Source of the DNA: Halonotius aquaticus
GTDB taxonomy: Archaea; Halobacteriota; Halobacteria; Halobacteriales; Haloferacaceae
Length of the DNA: 64,000 nucleotides
Assembly: GCF_003605575.1 (NCBI RefSeq)
Contig: NZ_QKNY01000007.1
Coordinates: forward strand, 130,790 to 194,789
Reading direction: 5' to 3'
Translations under genes and position numbers: made by a program
In this document: positions 43,494 to 52,683 of the stretch, one piece after another
How the letters are laid out: each line of letters begins with the position of its first letter
Numbering within the stretch: position 1 is the stretch's first letter
Notes under the pieces: generated by a model
Seen by the model: the letters and a program-made list of their open reading frames with translations, nothing else
Database searches by the model: none
Told to the model about the DNA's origin: nothing

Positions 43494-45215
43494 TCAGTCG
43501 TGGGCGTAGTAGACAACTGAGTCGTCGACGGCGTGGTCGTCGACCCGAACGAAGCCGATCCGCTCGAACTGGATGATCTCATCAACGTCGGTCTCAGCAA
43601 AGCCTGGTTCGGCCTCGCCCGTCAGATCGCCGTCGGGCGTTCGCATTGTGACCGACACTGTGTTGTCGGCTGGCACCCAGTGGATCACGTCGACGCCCTC
43701 CTCACGCACTGCGTCGATATCGTCACCGGTGGCGACGAACGCGCCGTCGTCGTACCGCACGCAGCCGTAGCCTTTCAGCCAGATTCGCTCGCCGTCGTTC
43801 GGCAGGTCGTCCGGCTCGACGAGTACCGCGTCGTCGACGGGGATCTCCCGGCGGCCGCGATCCTCGTGGTTCGGATGCAGCGGTGGGCTGCCGGCAGCCG
43901 GTTTCTCGTCGCCGCCGACGGGCACGCGCTCGCCGTTGCGGACGAGGAAGTAGCGGTTGGCCCCCTCGTCGACGAGATCACGGTTGTTGGCGTAGATCGA
44001 CGACATGGCGAGATCGACATCCGAGGTCGACATCCCGAGGCCGATCATCGACTCGACGACCGCCTCGCCGCGAATCCCGCGACGGCGGATCGATTGGAGG
44101 GTAGGTGCGCGTGGGTCGTCCCAGCCGTCGAGGTCGCCGGCGTCGATGAGTTCCTTGATTGTTGAGGTCGAGATGTCGATGTCGTAGGCGTCGATCTGGA
44201 CGTGCCCCCAGTGGAGCACCTCGGGATACTCCCAGTCGAAGTAGTCGTAGACGAACTGCTGTCGCTTGGCGGAGTCCTGCAGGTCGATGCCGCGAATGAT
44301 GTGGGTGATGCCGGTCAGGTGGTCGTCGATCCCGGACTGAAAATCGAGCATCGGCCAGCAGCGGTAGTCGGCGGCTTCCTCCCGAGGATGCGGCCTGTCG
44401 ATCATCCGGAAGGCGACCCAGTCGCGCAGTGCGGGATTTTTGTGTTCGATATCGGTTTTGACGCGGAGCACCATCTCGCCCGCGCTGTACTCGCCGTTTA
44501 CCATGCCTTCGAACTGTTCGAGGACGGTTTCGGGGTCTTTGTCGCGGTTCGGCGAGGGCGTCCCCTCGCGTTTGAGCTCGGAGAACTCCTCAGCCGGCAG
44601 ATCGCAGGTGTAAGCCCCGCCCATCTCGATCAGCTCGCGGGCGTACTCGTAGTAGGTTTCGACGCGGTTCGACGCGCGAAGCACCTCGTCGGGCTCGAAA
44701 CCGAGATAGGAAATATCGTCGAGAATCGCGTCGTACGCGGAGAGATCCGGTCGCTTCGTCTCGGGATCGGTGTCGTCGAAGCGGACGACGAACTCGCCGT
44801 CGTAGCGGTCGCAGTAGGTGCCGATGACCGCGGGCATGCGGGCGTGGCCGAGATGCCACGGGCCGTTTGGGTTCGGCGCGGCGCGCAACCGAACGGTCTC
44901 GTACTCATCGGCGTTCGGCAGATCGGGCAGCGTGTGGTCGTCGCCTTCGTCCTCAGCGTCGAGTTCATCGACGAGGTCGGGATCGAGTTCGGCGAGTCGC
45001 TCGCGGCGGGCCTCGCGGTCAAGATTTCCTACCTTGCCGACGACCTGCCCGACAACGCCCGGGATCTCGTCGCCGTGAGGACGGAAATCAGGATTCTCGC
45101 CCATCAGTGGGCCCATGATCGCGCCCACGTCGGGCTCGCTGTCGTGTTTGAGCGCGTTGAACAGGGCGTGCTTCTCGGCTTCCTGTTTCACGCGTTCGCG
45201 GAGTTCGTCATCCAT
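43494..45215 (-). CDS. gltX: Glutamate--tRNA ligase (archaeal type)
   Basis: The enzyme (573 aa) is class I: the HIGH-type motif is HLGH in PNPNGPWHLGHARMP near 114-128, and the KMSKS-equivalent is near ISTSTIKEL at about 350. A beta-rich anticodon-binding C-terminus follows. It charges tRNA-Glu and, in archaea, often tRNA-Gln for later amidation by GatDE. A gcttttgac TATA-like box lies 28 nt before the ATG. Confidence 0.95.
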   Translation of the reverse strand: MDDELRERVKQEAEKHALFNALKHDSEPDVGAIMGPLMGENPDFRPHGDEIPGVVGQVVGKVGNLDREARRERLAELDPDLVDELDAEDEGDDHTLPDLPNADEYETVRLRAAPNPNGPWHLGHARMPAVIGTYCDRYDGEFVVRFDDTDPETKRPDLSAYDAILDDISYLGFEPDEVLRASNRVETYYEYARELIEMGGAYTCDLPAEEFSELKREGTPSPNRDKDPETVLEQFEGMVNGEYSAGEMVLRVKTDIEHKNPALRDWVAFRMIDRPHPREEAADYRCWPMLDFQSGIDDHLTGITHIIRGIDLQDSAKRQQFVYDYFDWEYPEVLHWGHVQIDAYDIDISTSTIKELIDAGDLDGWDDPRAPTLQSIRRRGIRGEAVVESMIGLGMSTSDVDLAMSSIYANNRDLVDEGANRYFLVRNGERVPVGGDEKPAAGSPPLHPNHEDRGRREIPVDDAVLVEPDDLPNDGERIWLKGYGCVRYDDGAFVATGDDIDAVREEGVDVIHWVPADNTVSVTMRTPDGDLTGEAEPGFAETDVDEIIQFERIGFVRVDDHAVDDSVVYYAHD

Positions 45216-45238
45216 TGGGAGTTGCTTTCGTGTGACTC

Positions 45239-45247
45239 GTCAAAAGC
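45239..45247 (-). promoter_or_regulatory. TATA-like box of gltX
   Basis: On the minus strand gcttttgac is centred 28 nt before the ATG at 45215. Confidence 0.4.
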
Positions 45248-45308
45248 GGCGTGGATTGGGCAATCGAAATATGATATGAATCGATTCCAGAATAGAGGTC
45301 ACGGTGAG

Positions 45309-45316
45309 TTTATATT
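45309..45316 (+). promoter_or_regulatory. TATA box of the HTH-Fic gene
   Basis: tttatatt is centred 29 nt before the ATG at 45341. Confidence 0.5.
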
Positions 45317-45340
45317 CAGTTATTCTTCACAGTAACGTAT

Positions 45341-46207
45341 ATGAGCGCGCAATTGTCGGATCTGATTCGTCCAGTCGATAGATCCGCAGGATCATCTCTC
45401 TTACCACAACAAGTGTTGAATGAATTTTACGAGAATGAACCTCTCACGCCACGAGATATTGCTCAAAATCGTCTTCGTGAGAGTGCCATTAGGCTAGACT
45501 GCTTCCGCTTTGTTCGTCTGGGTCTCGTCCGCGAAATTGGAGAAGAGATGTATATTATCACAGATACTGGCAAAAATACTATTAAGGAAGGATCTGACCC
45601 TCTCGGTGACTACTCGGAAGTTGTGAAAGATAGTAATAAGAATTTCGATAGGATAACAGATATCTCTGTATTTGATTCTCGGAGCGTTAAGCAAGCTAAT
45701 TTGGATATGCTGGAAAACGAGAAGCAAACGTATGGTCTTATATTAGATGACAGACATAAAACTAAAAGAAGAATATTGAATGTGAGTGGAAATCGAATCT
45801 ACCGAATTCTTCGTGAGTTCCCGTTTGATGAGCCATTCCTCACGCAATGTGCTCACTGGATGCGTGCATTTACTGGACTCCACCTATTCCCCGATGGGAA
45901 TCATCGAACCGGAATGTATCTATTACAAATCCTTTTGAAATATAACAATATAGACGATAATCCACTACCAGGAGATGACATCTCACTCTATCGGACAATA
46001 TTACGCTCAAAATTGATTCGATTATTGCAGTTAGATTCGGTAGGACTTCGAGACTTATGGAAGAAAGATGAGTATTTTGCACACTGGCATCGATATTTCA
46101 GGAATTTGTTTTTAGATGTTCGGAATACAGCGCATACTACCTGTTCAACAGCTAAGCTTGAAAGAGCTTTAAGAGAAGCAAAAAGTAAAAATAAAGTCCG
46201 GCTTTAA
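45341..46207 (+). CDS. Winged-helix Fic/Doc-like protein (probable toxin or AMPylase)
   Basis: Residues about 22-82 form a winged helix like that of archaeal phage-type regulators (LTPRDIAQNRLRESAIRLDC ... EEMYIITDTGKNTI). A central helical region follows, and at 181-191 the Fic/Doc motif HLFPDGNHRTG appears, matching H-x-F-x-D-[AG]-N-x-R-T. These enzymes transfer AMP or phosphate to a target protein. The last Arg of the classical Fic motif is absent, which is closer to Doc. The gene is AT-rich and Lys/Ile/Asn-rich, unlike its surroundings, a sign of transfer. No separate antitoxin is adjacent. Confidence 0.75.
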   Translation: MSAQLSDLIRPVDRSAGSSLLPQQVLNEFYENEPLTPRDIAQNRLRESAIRLDCFRFVRLGLVREIGEEMYIITDTGKNTIKEGSDPLGDYSEVVKDSNKNFDRITDISVFDSRSVKQANLDMLENEKQTYGLILDDRHKTKRRILNVSGNRIYRILREFPFDEPFLTQCAHWMRAFTGLHLFPDGNHRTGMYLLQILLKYNNIDDNPLPGDDISLYRTILRSKLIRLLQLDSVGLRDLWKKDEYFAHWHRYFRNLFLDVRNTAHTTCSTAKLERALREAKSKNKVRL

Positions 46208-46392
46208 TTATCCGGATCAGCTTGGCTCATTACCACATACTTATCTTCATTTTCTTCCATGGTCTGTTGAGCAAGTTGCTTGAAACGTTCAGTCATATCT
46301 GTCTATCCGTGGACAAGCATATTAGGTGTTTCGCCTCTCTCTGTGAGTCACATTTAGATGGAAAACATCGATTCATAAGCTACACAACGGAT
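46208..46392. other. AT-rich stretch after the Fic gene with no recognisable gene
   Basis: This region has no frame with protein character on either strand. On the minus strand it is the direction in which the truncated PIN toxin would have continued, so it is probably its eroded remains. Confidence 0.4.
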
Positions 46393-46449
46393 CTATATAC
46401 ATCTGAGACAACATTTGACACGAGTACCCATATCGAGAACCACCCTCAT
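46393..46449 (-). pseudogene. Remnant of a PIN-domain (VapC-like) toxin
   Basis: The frame begins MRVVLDMGTRV, which fits the usual PIN start M-x-V-V-L-D-[TM]-x, and stops after 18 residues (TAG at 46393). It overlaps the antitoxin remnant frame upstream. Nothing after the stop restores a PIN domain, so this is a broken toxin. Confidence 0.5.
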
Positions 46450-46692
46450 TCCCTCTCTCCGCGCCTCGTGAACCAGTCCATCAATGTCCCTCGATAGCTC
46501 GACAGCTCCTGCACGCTGTTGAACCCGCTGCTGAAACTCCTCGACGGATGGAAGTTCGACCTTTTTCAACATGAGGCCGTACTCCGTAGGAACGACCATC
46601 AGTTTCGTTCCCTGTTCAAGCCAGAAATCGACTCGGGATCGTGATCTGTCCTTTCGAGGTCACGGTTGTTATTCGGGGGTCTCGGTGCTCAT
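46450..46692 (-). pseudogene. Frameshifted AbrB/VapB-type antitoxin
   Basis: Starting at the ATG at 46690-46692 (MSTETPE then a stop), a shift of frame near 46670 gives VTSKGQITIPSRF, the signature of an AbrB/SpoVT DNA-binding antitoxin. A second shift near 46625 gives LEQGTKLMVVPTEYGLMLKK, the second half of the same domain, then LPSVEEFQQRVQQRAGA and a tail running into the PIN remnant. Two frameshifts make it non-functional. Confidence 0.7.
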
Positions 46693-46792
46693 TCTGTGTA
46701 AGAATTCCTTACGCAGTGGGTTGAACCTACGGTCTGATTTTCGCCAAACCCCGGCTTCGGTGGCTACGCTTCGAAAAGTATCAATAGTTACC

Positions 46793-46815
46793 GTGTACCA
46801 ATATATCTAATACAC
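46793..46815. promoter_or_regulatory. Inverted repeat flanking the TATA box of the PemK/MazF operon
   Basis: gtgta (46793-46797) and tacac (46811-46815) lie on either side of the TATA-like atatatct (46801-46808). This is the expected place for autoregulation of a toxin-antitoxin operon by its antitoxin. Confidence 0.45.
46801..46808 (+). promoter_or_regulatory. TATA box of the winged-helix/PemK-MazF operon
   Basis: atatatct is centred 32 nt before the ATG at 46836, predicting a leader of about 5 nt. Confidence 0.45.
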
Positions 46816-46835
46816 AAAATGACAAAGAAATACAT

Positions 46836-47192
46836 ATGCCAATCGACATCGAGACGTTCGAATCAGCACCCGACGACCGCCTCCAGCACGATGGCGAGAC
46901 CAACGCCGACCGCGTCATGGAGTTTCTGGCGGCTCATCCGGACAAAGCATTCACTCAGAGCGAGATCCGCGACGCGACCGGCGTCAAAACCGGGAGCATC
47001 AGCGTCGTCCTCTCGCGGCTCGAAGACCGCGGGCTCGTTCGGCATCGGGGCACCTACTGGGCACTGGGTGAGGCCGACGATGTGGCGGCCTACACCAGCT
47101 TCGCCGAAAGTACGCGAACCGCAAACGATCGCTTTGGTAGCGAATCGATGGACGAATGGTTGGAACACGCTGTCGAGGAGGAGCCTGAATGA
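46836..47192 (+). CDS. Winged-helix (MarR-like) antitoxin candidate
   Basis: The 118-aa protein has a winged helix at about 25-75 (HPDKAFTQSEIRDATGVKTG, then SISVVLSRLEDRGLVRHR), followed by an acidic helical tail that may wrap the toxin. Its stop overlaps the start of a PemK/MazF gene by 4 nt (ATGA). Codon use and GC content return to the chromosomal norm here. The antitoxin role is inferred from the tight coupling and the operator-like repeat in the promoter. Confidence 0.75.
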   Translation: MPIDIETFESAPDDRLQHDGETNADRVMEFLAAHPDKAFTQSEIRDATGVKTGSISVVLSRLEDRGLVRHRGTYWALGEADDVAAYTSFAESTRTANDRFGSESMDEWLEHAVEEEPE

Positions 47193-47530
47193 GCTACCGG
47201 CGTGGCGATGTTGTCTGGGGCCCAGATCCGTTCAAATCAGTCGAAAACCCCCGCCCGTGGCTCATTCTGAACAACGACCGCCACCCGTTCGGCGACGAGG
47301 AGTACGTGACCGTTACGTTGACGACGACCGCACACGATGCGGGGATTCCGATCGACGACACCGACTGGATCGAGGGTGGAATGCCACGCCAGAGCTACGC
47401 CTCCCCGTGGACGGTTGCCTCGCCGAAACACGCCGCACTCGTCCGTCGACAGGGCCGACTCACCGAATCGTTCGTCCAGCGCGTTGTTGCCGCGGTAGAG
47501 ACCTATCTCGAACCGCCGACTGAAGGCTGA
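47189..47530 (+). CDS. PemK/MazF family toxin
   Basis: This 113-aa protein has the SH3-like MazF fold: SYRRGDVVWGPDPFKSVENP, then RPWLILNNDRHPFGDEEYVT, then SYASPWTVASPKHAALVRRQ and a final helix. MazF-type toxins cut single-stranded RNA at short sites and stop growth. Pairing with a winged-helix antitoxin rather than an AbrB-type MazE is a haloarchaeal variant. Confidence 0.82.
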   Translation: MSYRRGDVVWGPDPFKSVENPRPWLILNNDRHPFGDEEYVTVTLTTTAHDAGIPIDDTDWIEGGMPRQSYASPWTVASPKHAALVRRQGRLTESFVQRVVAAVETYLEPPTEG

Positions 47531-47624
47531 CAGCAGCTATCTCTGTGGCGAAACTCCGACTGGCCGCTACGATGACGTATCCCGCATCCGGAACGCTTGA
47601 AACCCTCACGAGCAAAGCCTAGCT

Positions 47625-48782
47625 GTGAGTCGCCGACGCCTCTTCGGCTCGCTGTGTGGGCTCGTCTTCTTCCTCAATCTCGCCAGAATCGTCTTTGCGC
47701 CGCTGTTGGACGTGTTTATCGCCGAGTTCGGGATCGGCGAGGCGACCGCTGGTCTCATCGTGACACTCGCGTGGGTCGGCAGCGCGTCGCTGCGGCTGCC
47801 GGCGGGCTGGCTGCTCACCAAAGTCCCACGGCACTACCTGGTCATCATCTCGGGGACGATCCTTTCGCTGTCGGCCGCCGCGGCCGGCGCGGCGGTGACC
47901 GTCCGCCAACTGATGGTTGGGGCGTTTTTCATGGGCACCGCCTCCGGCGTCTACTTCGTGTCGGCGAACCCGCTGTTGAGCGAGTTGTTCCCGGATCGCG
48001 TTGGCCGCGTGATGGGGATTCACGGCGCTGCTACCCAGATTGCTGCTGTTGCGGCCGCCCCGTTGGTCGCCGTTTCGCTGTGGGTCGACTGGCGGTTCGC
48101 ACTGTGGGCTATTGCTGTTGGTACCGCCGTCGTGACCATCGTTACGGTGATCGTTGCCCGGCAGACAGCGATGCCCGCGGCGGGCGAAGACGACCGATCG
48201 CTGCTGGCCGGCGCGCGCTCGGAGTGGCCGATCATCCTTGCTGCCCTCGGTTTGGCCGGCGTCGCCGTCTTCGTCTGGCAGGGCGTGTTCAACTTCTATG
48301 AGCTGTACATGCAGTCCCGGGGGCTCTCACCGAATGAGGCCTCGACGATGCTGACGATCGTGTTTGCCGCGGGCGTCCCCGCCTTCTTCATCGCCGGCGA
48401 GTTGGCCGACGACCTTCCCTCGGTACCGCTGTTGCTCGGCATCGTCGCCTCCTTTGCCGGCTGCCTGCTGTTGGTCGTTGCCTTCGATGGGCTCGTCGCC
48501 TTAGCGATCAGCTCCGCGCTGATCGGCTTTGTGATCCACGCGCTGTTTCCGGCGACTGACGCCTACATTCTGACCGCGCTGCCGGATTCGTCCCGTGGGA
48601 GTGCCTATGCCGTTTTCAGTTCCGTCTGGATGCTATCCCAATCGGGCGGCTCCTCGGTTGTTGGTGAGTTGATCGAACGTGGGTTCGCCTACGGGACGGT
48701 CTTCACCGCCGCGGCACTCGTGCTTGTGGTGACGGTCATTGTGCTCGGTGGGCTCGAACGCGCTGGCCGACTACCGGCGTAG
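47625..48782 (+). CDS. Major facilitator superfamily transporter
   Basis: The 385-aa protein starts with GTG and has about twelve hydrophobic helices. The MFS signature G-x-x-x-D/R-R appears as RLPAGWLLTKVPRHYL near 57-72 between helices 2 and 3, and GELADDL near 265 in the second half. Such permeases move small molecules by proton or sodium coupling. Substrate is unknown. The short 94-bp gap after the toxin gene has no clear promoter. Confidence 0.88.
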   Translation: MSRRRLFGSLCGLVFFLNLARIVFAPLLDVFIAEFGIGEATAGLIVTLAWVGSASLRLPAGWLLTKVPRHYLVIISGTILSLSAAAAGAAVTVRQLMVGAFFMGTASGVYFVSANPLLSELFPDRVGRVMGIHGAATQIAAVAAAPLVAVSLWVDWRFALWAIAVGTAVVTIVTVIVARQTAMPAAGEDDRSLLAGARSEWPIILAALGLAGVAVFVWQGVFNFYELYMQSRGLSPNEASTMLTIVFAAGVPAFFIAGELADDLPSVPLLLGIVASFAGCLLLVVAFDGLVALAISSALIGFVIHALFPATDAYILTALPDSSRGSAYAVFSSVWMLSQSGGSSVVGELIERGFAYGTVFTAAALVLVVTVIVLGGLERAGRLPA

Positions 48783-48903
48783 CTGTCAAGTGACTGACGC
48801 CCGTTCCCCGTGTTTTCACCAGAGCCTATCCCCTAGAGATATGTGCCCTGTCGTTCAACTCGGTTGCAACACTGCAATTCCACAGTGAGCAAGCGAGCCC
48901 AGT

Positions 48904-50346
48904 ATGACCGATCTTTCATCGAGCACCCCCACAGAGGAAATCCACATTCTTCATGTCGACGACGAACCCGATTTCGCTCGGCTGGTAACCGACAATCTCA
49001 GGGCTGAACGCGACCGGTTTACCGTCGAGTGGACAACCGACCCCGACGAGGTTGCGACCATCGTCGCTGACCGCACCGTCGACTGCGTCATCAGCGACTA
49101 CATGATGCCGGAGATGACGGGCCTGGACGTCTTTGAGGAGGTTCGCGCGGTCGATCCCGATCTCCCATTTATCCTTTTTACCGATACCGGCAGTGAATCC
49201 GTCGCCAGCGAGGCCATCTCCGCCGGCGTCTCCGATTACGTGATCAAACGGCGAATCACGGAACAGTACGCGCTGTTGGCCACCAAGATCGCCACCCACG
49301 TCGATCGGCGACGCGCCGAGGTTGTCGCCGCCAGCACCGAACAGCAACTCCACGAGCTCGCTGAGAACACCAACGACGTGCTGTGGATCTTCTCGGCCGA
49401 CTGGTCGGAACTGGAGTATGTTAACTCCCGATATGAAACCATGTTTGGGCGATCAGTCGACAGCCTCTCTGCGAACCCAGACTCGTTTCTTGAAGCGACT
49501 CATCCCGACGATGTTGACGACCTCACGCGGGCGATGCAGCGGTGCTCGGCGGGACAGACCCAAGAGCTTGAGTACCGGATTCAGGCCGGCGACGACGACT
49601 GGACGTGGGTCGAATCTCACGCCGAACCGATCGTCGAAGACGGCGCTGTGGTTCGGATCGCCGGCTTCACCCACGACATCACTGAGCGCAAGCAGCGTGA
49701 ACTCGAACTCCGCGCAAAAAACGAGCGGCTCGAACGCTTCGCCTCAATCGTCTCCCACGACCTCCGAAACCCTCTGAGCGTCGCCGACGGCTACCTTACG
49801 ATGGCGCGCGAGGAGGCCGACAGCGACTATCTCGAAACCGTCGCCAGCGCGCTCGACCGGATGGAGACGCTGATCAGCGAGATCCTTGTGCTCGCACAGG
49901 AGGGCCAAGAGCTGACCGAGCTAGAGCCCGTTGTCCTCGACAATATCGTCCAATCGAGTTGGAGCAACATCGACCAGGGGGCCGCCACCCTGCGATCGGA
50001 TACGAACGTCCGCATCGAGGCCGACAAGATTCGGTTGGGCCAAGTGTTTGAGAATCTGTTTCGGAACGCAATCGAACACGGGGGAAGCGACGTCACGATC
50101 ACCGTCGGTGTCCTCGACGACGACGCGGGCTTTTACGTCGAAAACGACGGCGAGCCGATCCCCGAGGCGAAGCGAGAACAGATCTTCGAAACCGGGTATA
50201 CAACCAACAAACAGGGCACCGGGTTCGGGTTGGCGATCATCAAGCGGATCGTCGATGCCCACGGCTGGGAGATTCAGGCGACCGACGGCTCCGCTGGCGG
50301 CGCGCGCTTCGAGATCACCGGCGTCGAACTCACGGCACAGATCTAA
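48904..50346 (+). CDS. Receiver-PAS sensor histidine kinase
   Basis: The protein (480 aa) has a receiver domain at 13-130 (acidic pair HVDDEP at 18-22, phospho-acceptor D65 in VISDYMMP), a PAS domain at about 145-265, a HisKA dimer with H285 in IVSHDLRNPLSVADGY, and a HATPase_c domain (N box NLFRNAIEHGG, G box GTGFGLAIIKRI). There are no transmembrane helices, so it senses inside the cell. The receiver at the front is typical for haloarchaea. Its partner regulator is not nearby. Confidence 0.92.
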   Translation: MTDLSSSTPTEEIHILHVDDEPDFARLVTDNLRAERDRFTVEWTTDPDEVATIVADRTVDCVISDYMMPEMTGLDVFEEVRAVDPDLPFILFTDTGSESVASEAISAGVSDYVIKRRITEQYALLATKIATHVDRRRAEVVAASTEQQLHELAENTNDVLWIFSADWSELEYVNSRYETMFGRSVDSLSANPDSFLEATHPDDVDDLTRAMQRCSAGQTQELEYRIQAGDDDWTWVESHAEPIVEDGAVVRIAGFTHDITERKQRELELRAKNERLERFASIVSHDLRNPLSVADGYLTMAREEADSDYLETVASALDRMETLISEILVLAQEGQELTELEPVVLDNIVQSSWSNIDQGAATLRSDTNVRIEADKIRLGQVFENLFRNAIEHGGSDVTITVGVLDDDAGFYVENDGEPIPEAKREQIFETGYTTNKQGTGFGLAIIKRIVDAHGWEIQATDGSAGGARFEITGVELTAQI

Positions 50347-50409
50347 GCCGCAAAACAGCACTGAAAAACAACAGCTAAAAATCCGAAAAATCACCCCCCA
50401 GCGAGGTGC

Positions 50410-52683
50410 TTACTGGAACGCTTCGCCGACGACCGGGTCGTCAGCATCGTCGACATCGCTGCGGTTGAACTTGCGTTCGATCTCCTCGTAGTGGCGTTTC
50501 GTCTCCTCGGTGACGCTGGGTTGAACCTCGTCGAGTGCCTGCTCGAAGTGCTCCATCGTCACCCGGACGTTGCTGACGGATTCGCCAACCTCCTCGCGGG
50601 GGACGCTGCCGATGAACTCCCGGCTGGCAGCCATCGAGGCCTCCCGGCTGACGGCTTCGATATCCGCACCGACGTAGCCATCGGTTTTGCGGGCGAGTTT
50701 GTCGAGGTCGACATCGTCGGCCAGCGGTTTGGCCTCGGTGTGCACCTCGAAGATCTTCCGGCGAGCGTCTTCGTCCGGCACCGGAACGTGGACGTGGCGA
50801 TCCAGTCGACCGGGTCGCAGCAGCGCGGAGTCGATCAGGTCGGGCCGGTTTGAGGTGGCGATGACGACCACGTCCTCCAGCGATTCGAGGCCGTCAAGCT
50901 CGGTCAGCAGCTGGCTGACCATGCGCTCGCCGACACCGGAGTCACCGGAGTTTTGGCCGCGTTCGCTGGCGATCGAGTCGATCTCATCGAAGAACACCAC
51001 GGTCGGGGCGTTCTCGCGGGCCTTGCTGAAGACCTCTCGAATCCCTTTTTCGCTTTCGCCGACGAACTTGTTGAGGAGTTCGGGGCCTTTGATCGAGATG
51101 AAGTTCGATTCGGCCTCGTTGGCGACGGCCTTGGCGAGCAGCGTCTTGCCGGTGCCCGGCGGCCCGTACAGCATGACGCCTTTCGCGGCGGCCATGTCGA
51201 GTTCCTCGAAGACCTCAGGGTACTCAAGGGGCCACTGGATCGTCTCGCGAAGCCGTTCTTTGGTATCCTCTAAGCCCCCAACGTCCTCCCAGGTGACATC
51301 GGGCACTTCGACGAAGACCTCACGGAGTGCGCTCGGCTCGATGCCTTTGAGCGCGGCCTTGAGGTCGGATTCCAACACCTCGATGGATTCCAGCACCTCG
51401 GCGTCGATCTCGTCGCTTTCAAGGTCGAGCCGCGGGCGGATCCGTCGGAGCGCCGACATTGCGGCCTCCTTGGCCAGCGATTCGAGATCCGCGCCGACGA
51501 AGCCGTGTGTGTTCTCGGCGTAGACATCGAGATCGATGTCCTCAGCCAGCGGCATGTTCCGGGTGTGGACTTGGAGGATCTCCTTGCGACCCTCGCGGTC
51601 TGGGACGCCGATCTCGATCTCGCGATCGAAGCGGCCACCGCGGCGGAGCGCGGGATCGATGGCGTCGACACGGTTGGTCGCGCCGATGACGACAACCTCG
51701 CCGCGCTCTTCGAGCCCATCCATCAGCGAGAGGAGTTGGGCGACCACACGGCGCTCAACGTCGCCGCCGGCCTCCTCGCGTTTGGCGGCGATGGAGTCGA
51801 GTTCGTCCATGAAGATGATCGCAGGGGCCTCCTCGGAGGCCTCCTCGAAGATGTCACGGAGTTGCTCCTCGCTTTCGCCGTAGTATTTTGACATGATCTC
51901 CGGGCCGGAGACCGTGTGGAAGGAGGCGTCGATCTCGTTGGCGACGGCCTTCGCGATGAGGGTCTTCCCGGTGCCCGGCGGCCCGTGGAGCAGAACGCCC
52001 TTCGGCGGGTCGATGCCGAGGCGTTTGAACAGCTCTGGGTGTCGCATCGGCAGCTCGATCATCTCTCGAACCTGTTCGAGCTCCTCGTCGAGGCCGCCGA
52101 TGTCCTCGTAGGCGACATTCGGTGCCTCGGACGATCCCTCGGCGGCCTCCGGCGGCGCGTCGGCGATCTGCTCGGCGGGCTGTTCGGAGATCTGCACCTG
52201 CGTCGAATCGGTGATGACGACTGTCCCGGAGGGCGTCGTCGAGGCGATCTTCAGCGGGACGGCCTGTGATTGCCCGCCCATGAAGCCAAAGCCAAGCGGA
52301 AGCCGGATGCTTTGACCTTGGGTGACCGGCTGGCCGCCGAGTTCGCGGTGGATCAGCGAATCGATGTTGCCGCGGATCCCGAGCCGCTGGGGGAGGGCGA
52401 CAGTGATCGTTTCGGCGGGCTGGAGATCGGCCTTTTCAACCTCGACTTTGTCGTCGATGCCGACACCGGCCGCACTGCGGAGGCGGCCGTCGATCCGGAC
52501 GACGCCGGTGCCGTCATCTTCCGGGTAGCCGGGCCAGACGCGGGCGATGGCGGTGCCATCGTCGCTGTCGAGACGGATGAAGTCGCCACCGGAGAGGTCG
52601 AGCTCATCGGCAGCAACGCGGTCGATCGCGGCCAGTCGGCGGCCGGCGTCCTTCTGTTTGATTGGTTTGACTGTGAGTTTCAT
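50410..52683 (-). CDS. cdc48: Cdc48/VAT-type AAA+ ATPase
   Basis: The 757-aa protein has an N-terminal double-psi barrel plus beta domain (about 1-180), D1 ATPase (Walker [10 protein letters not shown] near 232, Walker [12 protein letters not shown]), D2 ATPase (Walker [10 protein letters not shown] near 504, Walker [12 protein letters not shown]) and a short acidic tail. It unfolds proteins and disassembles complexes for degradation. It overlaps the small Hsp20-like gene by 4 nt and follows it in the transcript. Confidence 0.96.
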   Translation of the reverse strand: MKLTVKPIKQKDAGRRLAAIDRVAADELDLSGGDFIRLDSDDGTAIARVWPGYPEDDGTGVVRIDGRLRSAAGVGIDDKVEVEKADLQPAETITVALPQRLGIRGNIDSLIHRELGGQPVTQGQSIRLPLGFGFMGGQSQAVPLKIASTTPSGTVVITDSTQVQISEQPAEQIADAPPEAAEGSSEAPNVAYEDIGGLDEELEQVREMIELPMRHPELFKRLGIDPPKGVLLHGPPGTGKTLIAKAVANEIDASFHTVSGPEIMSKYYGESEEQLRDIFEEASEEAPAIIFMDELDSIAAKREEAGGDVERRVVAQLLSLMDGLEERGEVVVIGATNRVDAIDPALRRGGRFDREIEIGVPDREGRKEILQVHTRNMPLAEDIDLDVYAENTHGFVGADLESLAKEAAMSALRRIRPRLDLESDEIDAEVLESIEVLESDLKAALKGIEPSALREVFVEVPDVTWEDVGGLEDTKERLRETIQWPLEYPEVFEELDMAAAKGVMLYGPPGTGKTLLAKAVANEAESNFISIKGPELLNKFVGESEKGIREVFSKARENAPTVVFFDEIDSIASERGQNSGDSGVGERMVSQLLTELDGLESLEDVVVIATSNRPDLIDSALLRPGRLDRHVHVPVPDEDARRKIFEVHTEAKPLADDVDLDKLARKTDGYVGADIEAVSREASMAASREFIGSVPREEVGESVSNVRVTMEHFEQALDEVQPSVTEETKRHYEEIERKFNRSDVDDADDPVVGEAFQ

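Noticed and set aside
46222..46497. 91-codon plus-strand frame after the Fic gene
   Set aside because: Low-complexity His/Ser/Phe-rich sequence without start signals; it is opposite to the antitoxin/toxin remnants.
46571..46810. 79-codon plus-strand frame before the winged-helix/MazF genes
   Set aside because: It is antisense to the frameshifted AbrB antitoxin and has no protein-like pattern.
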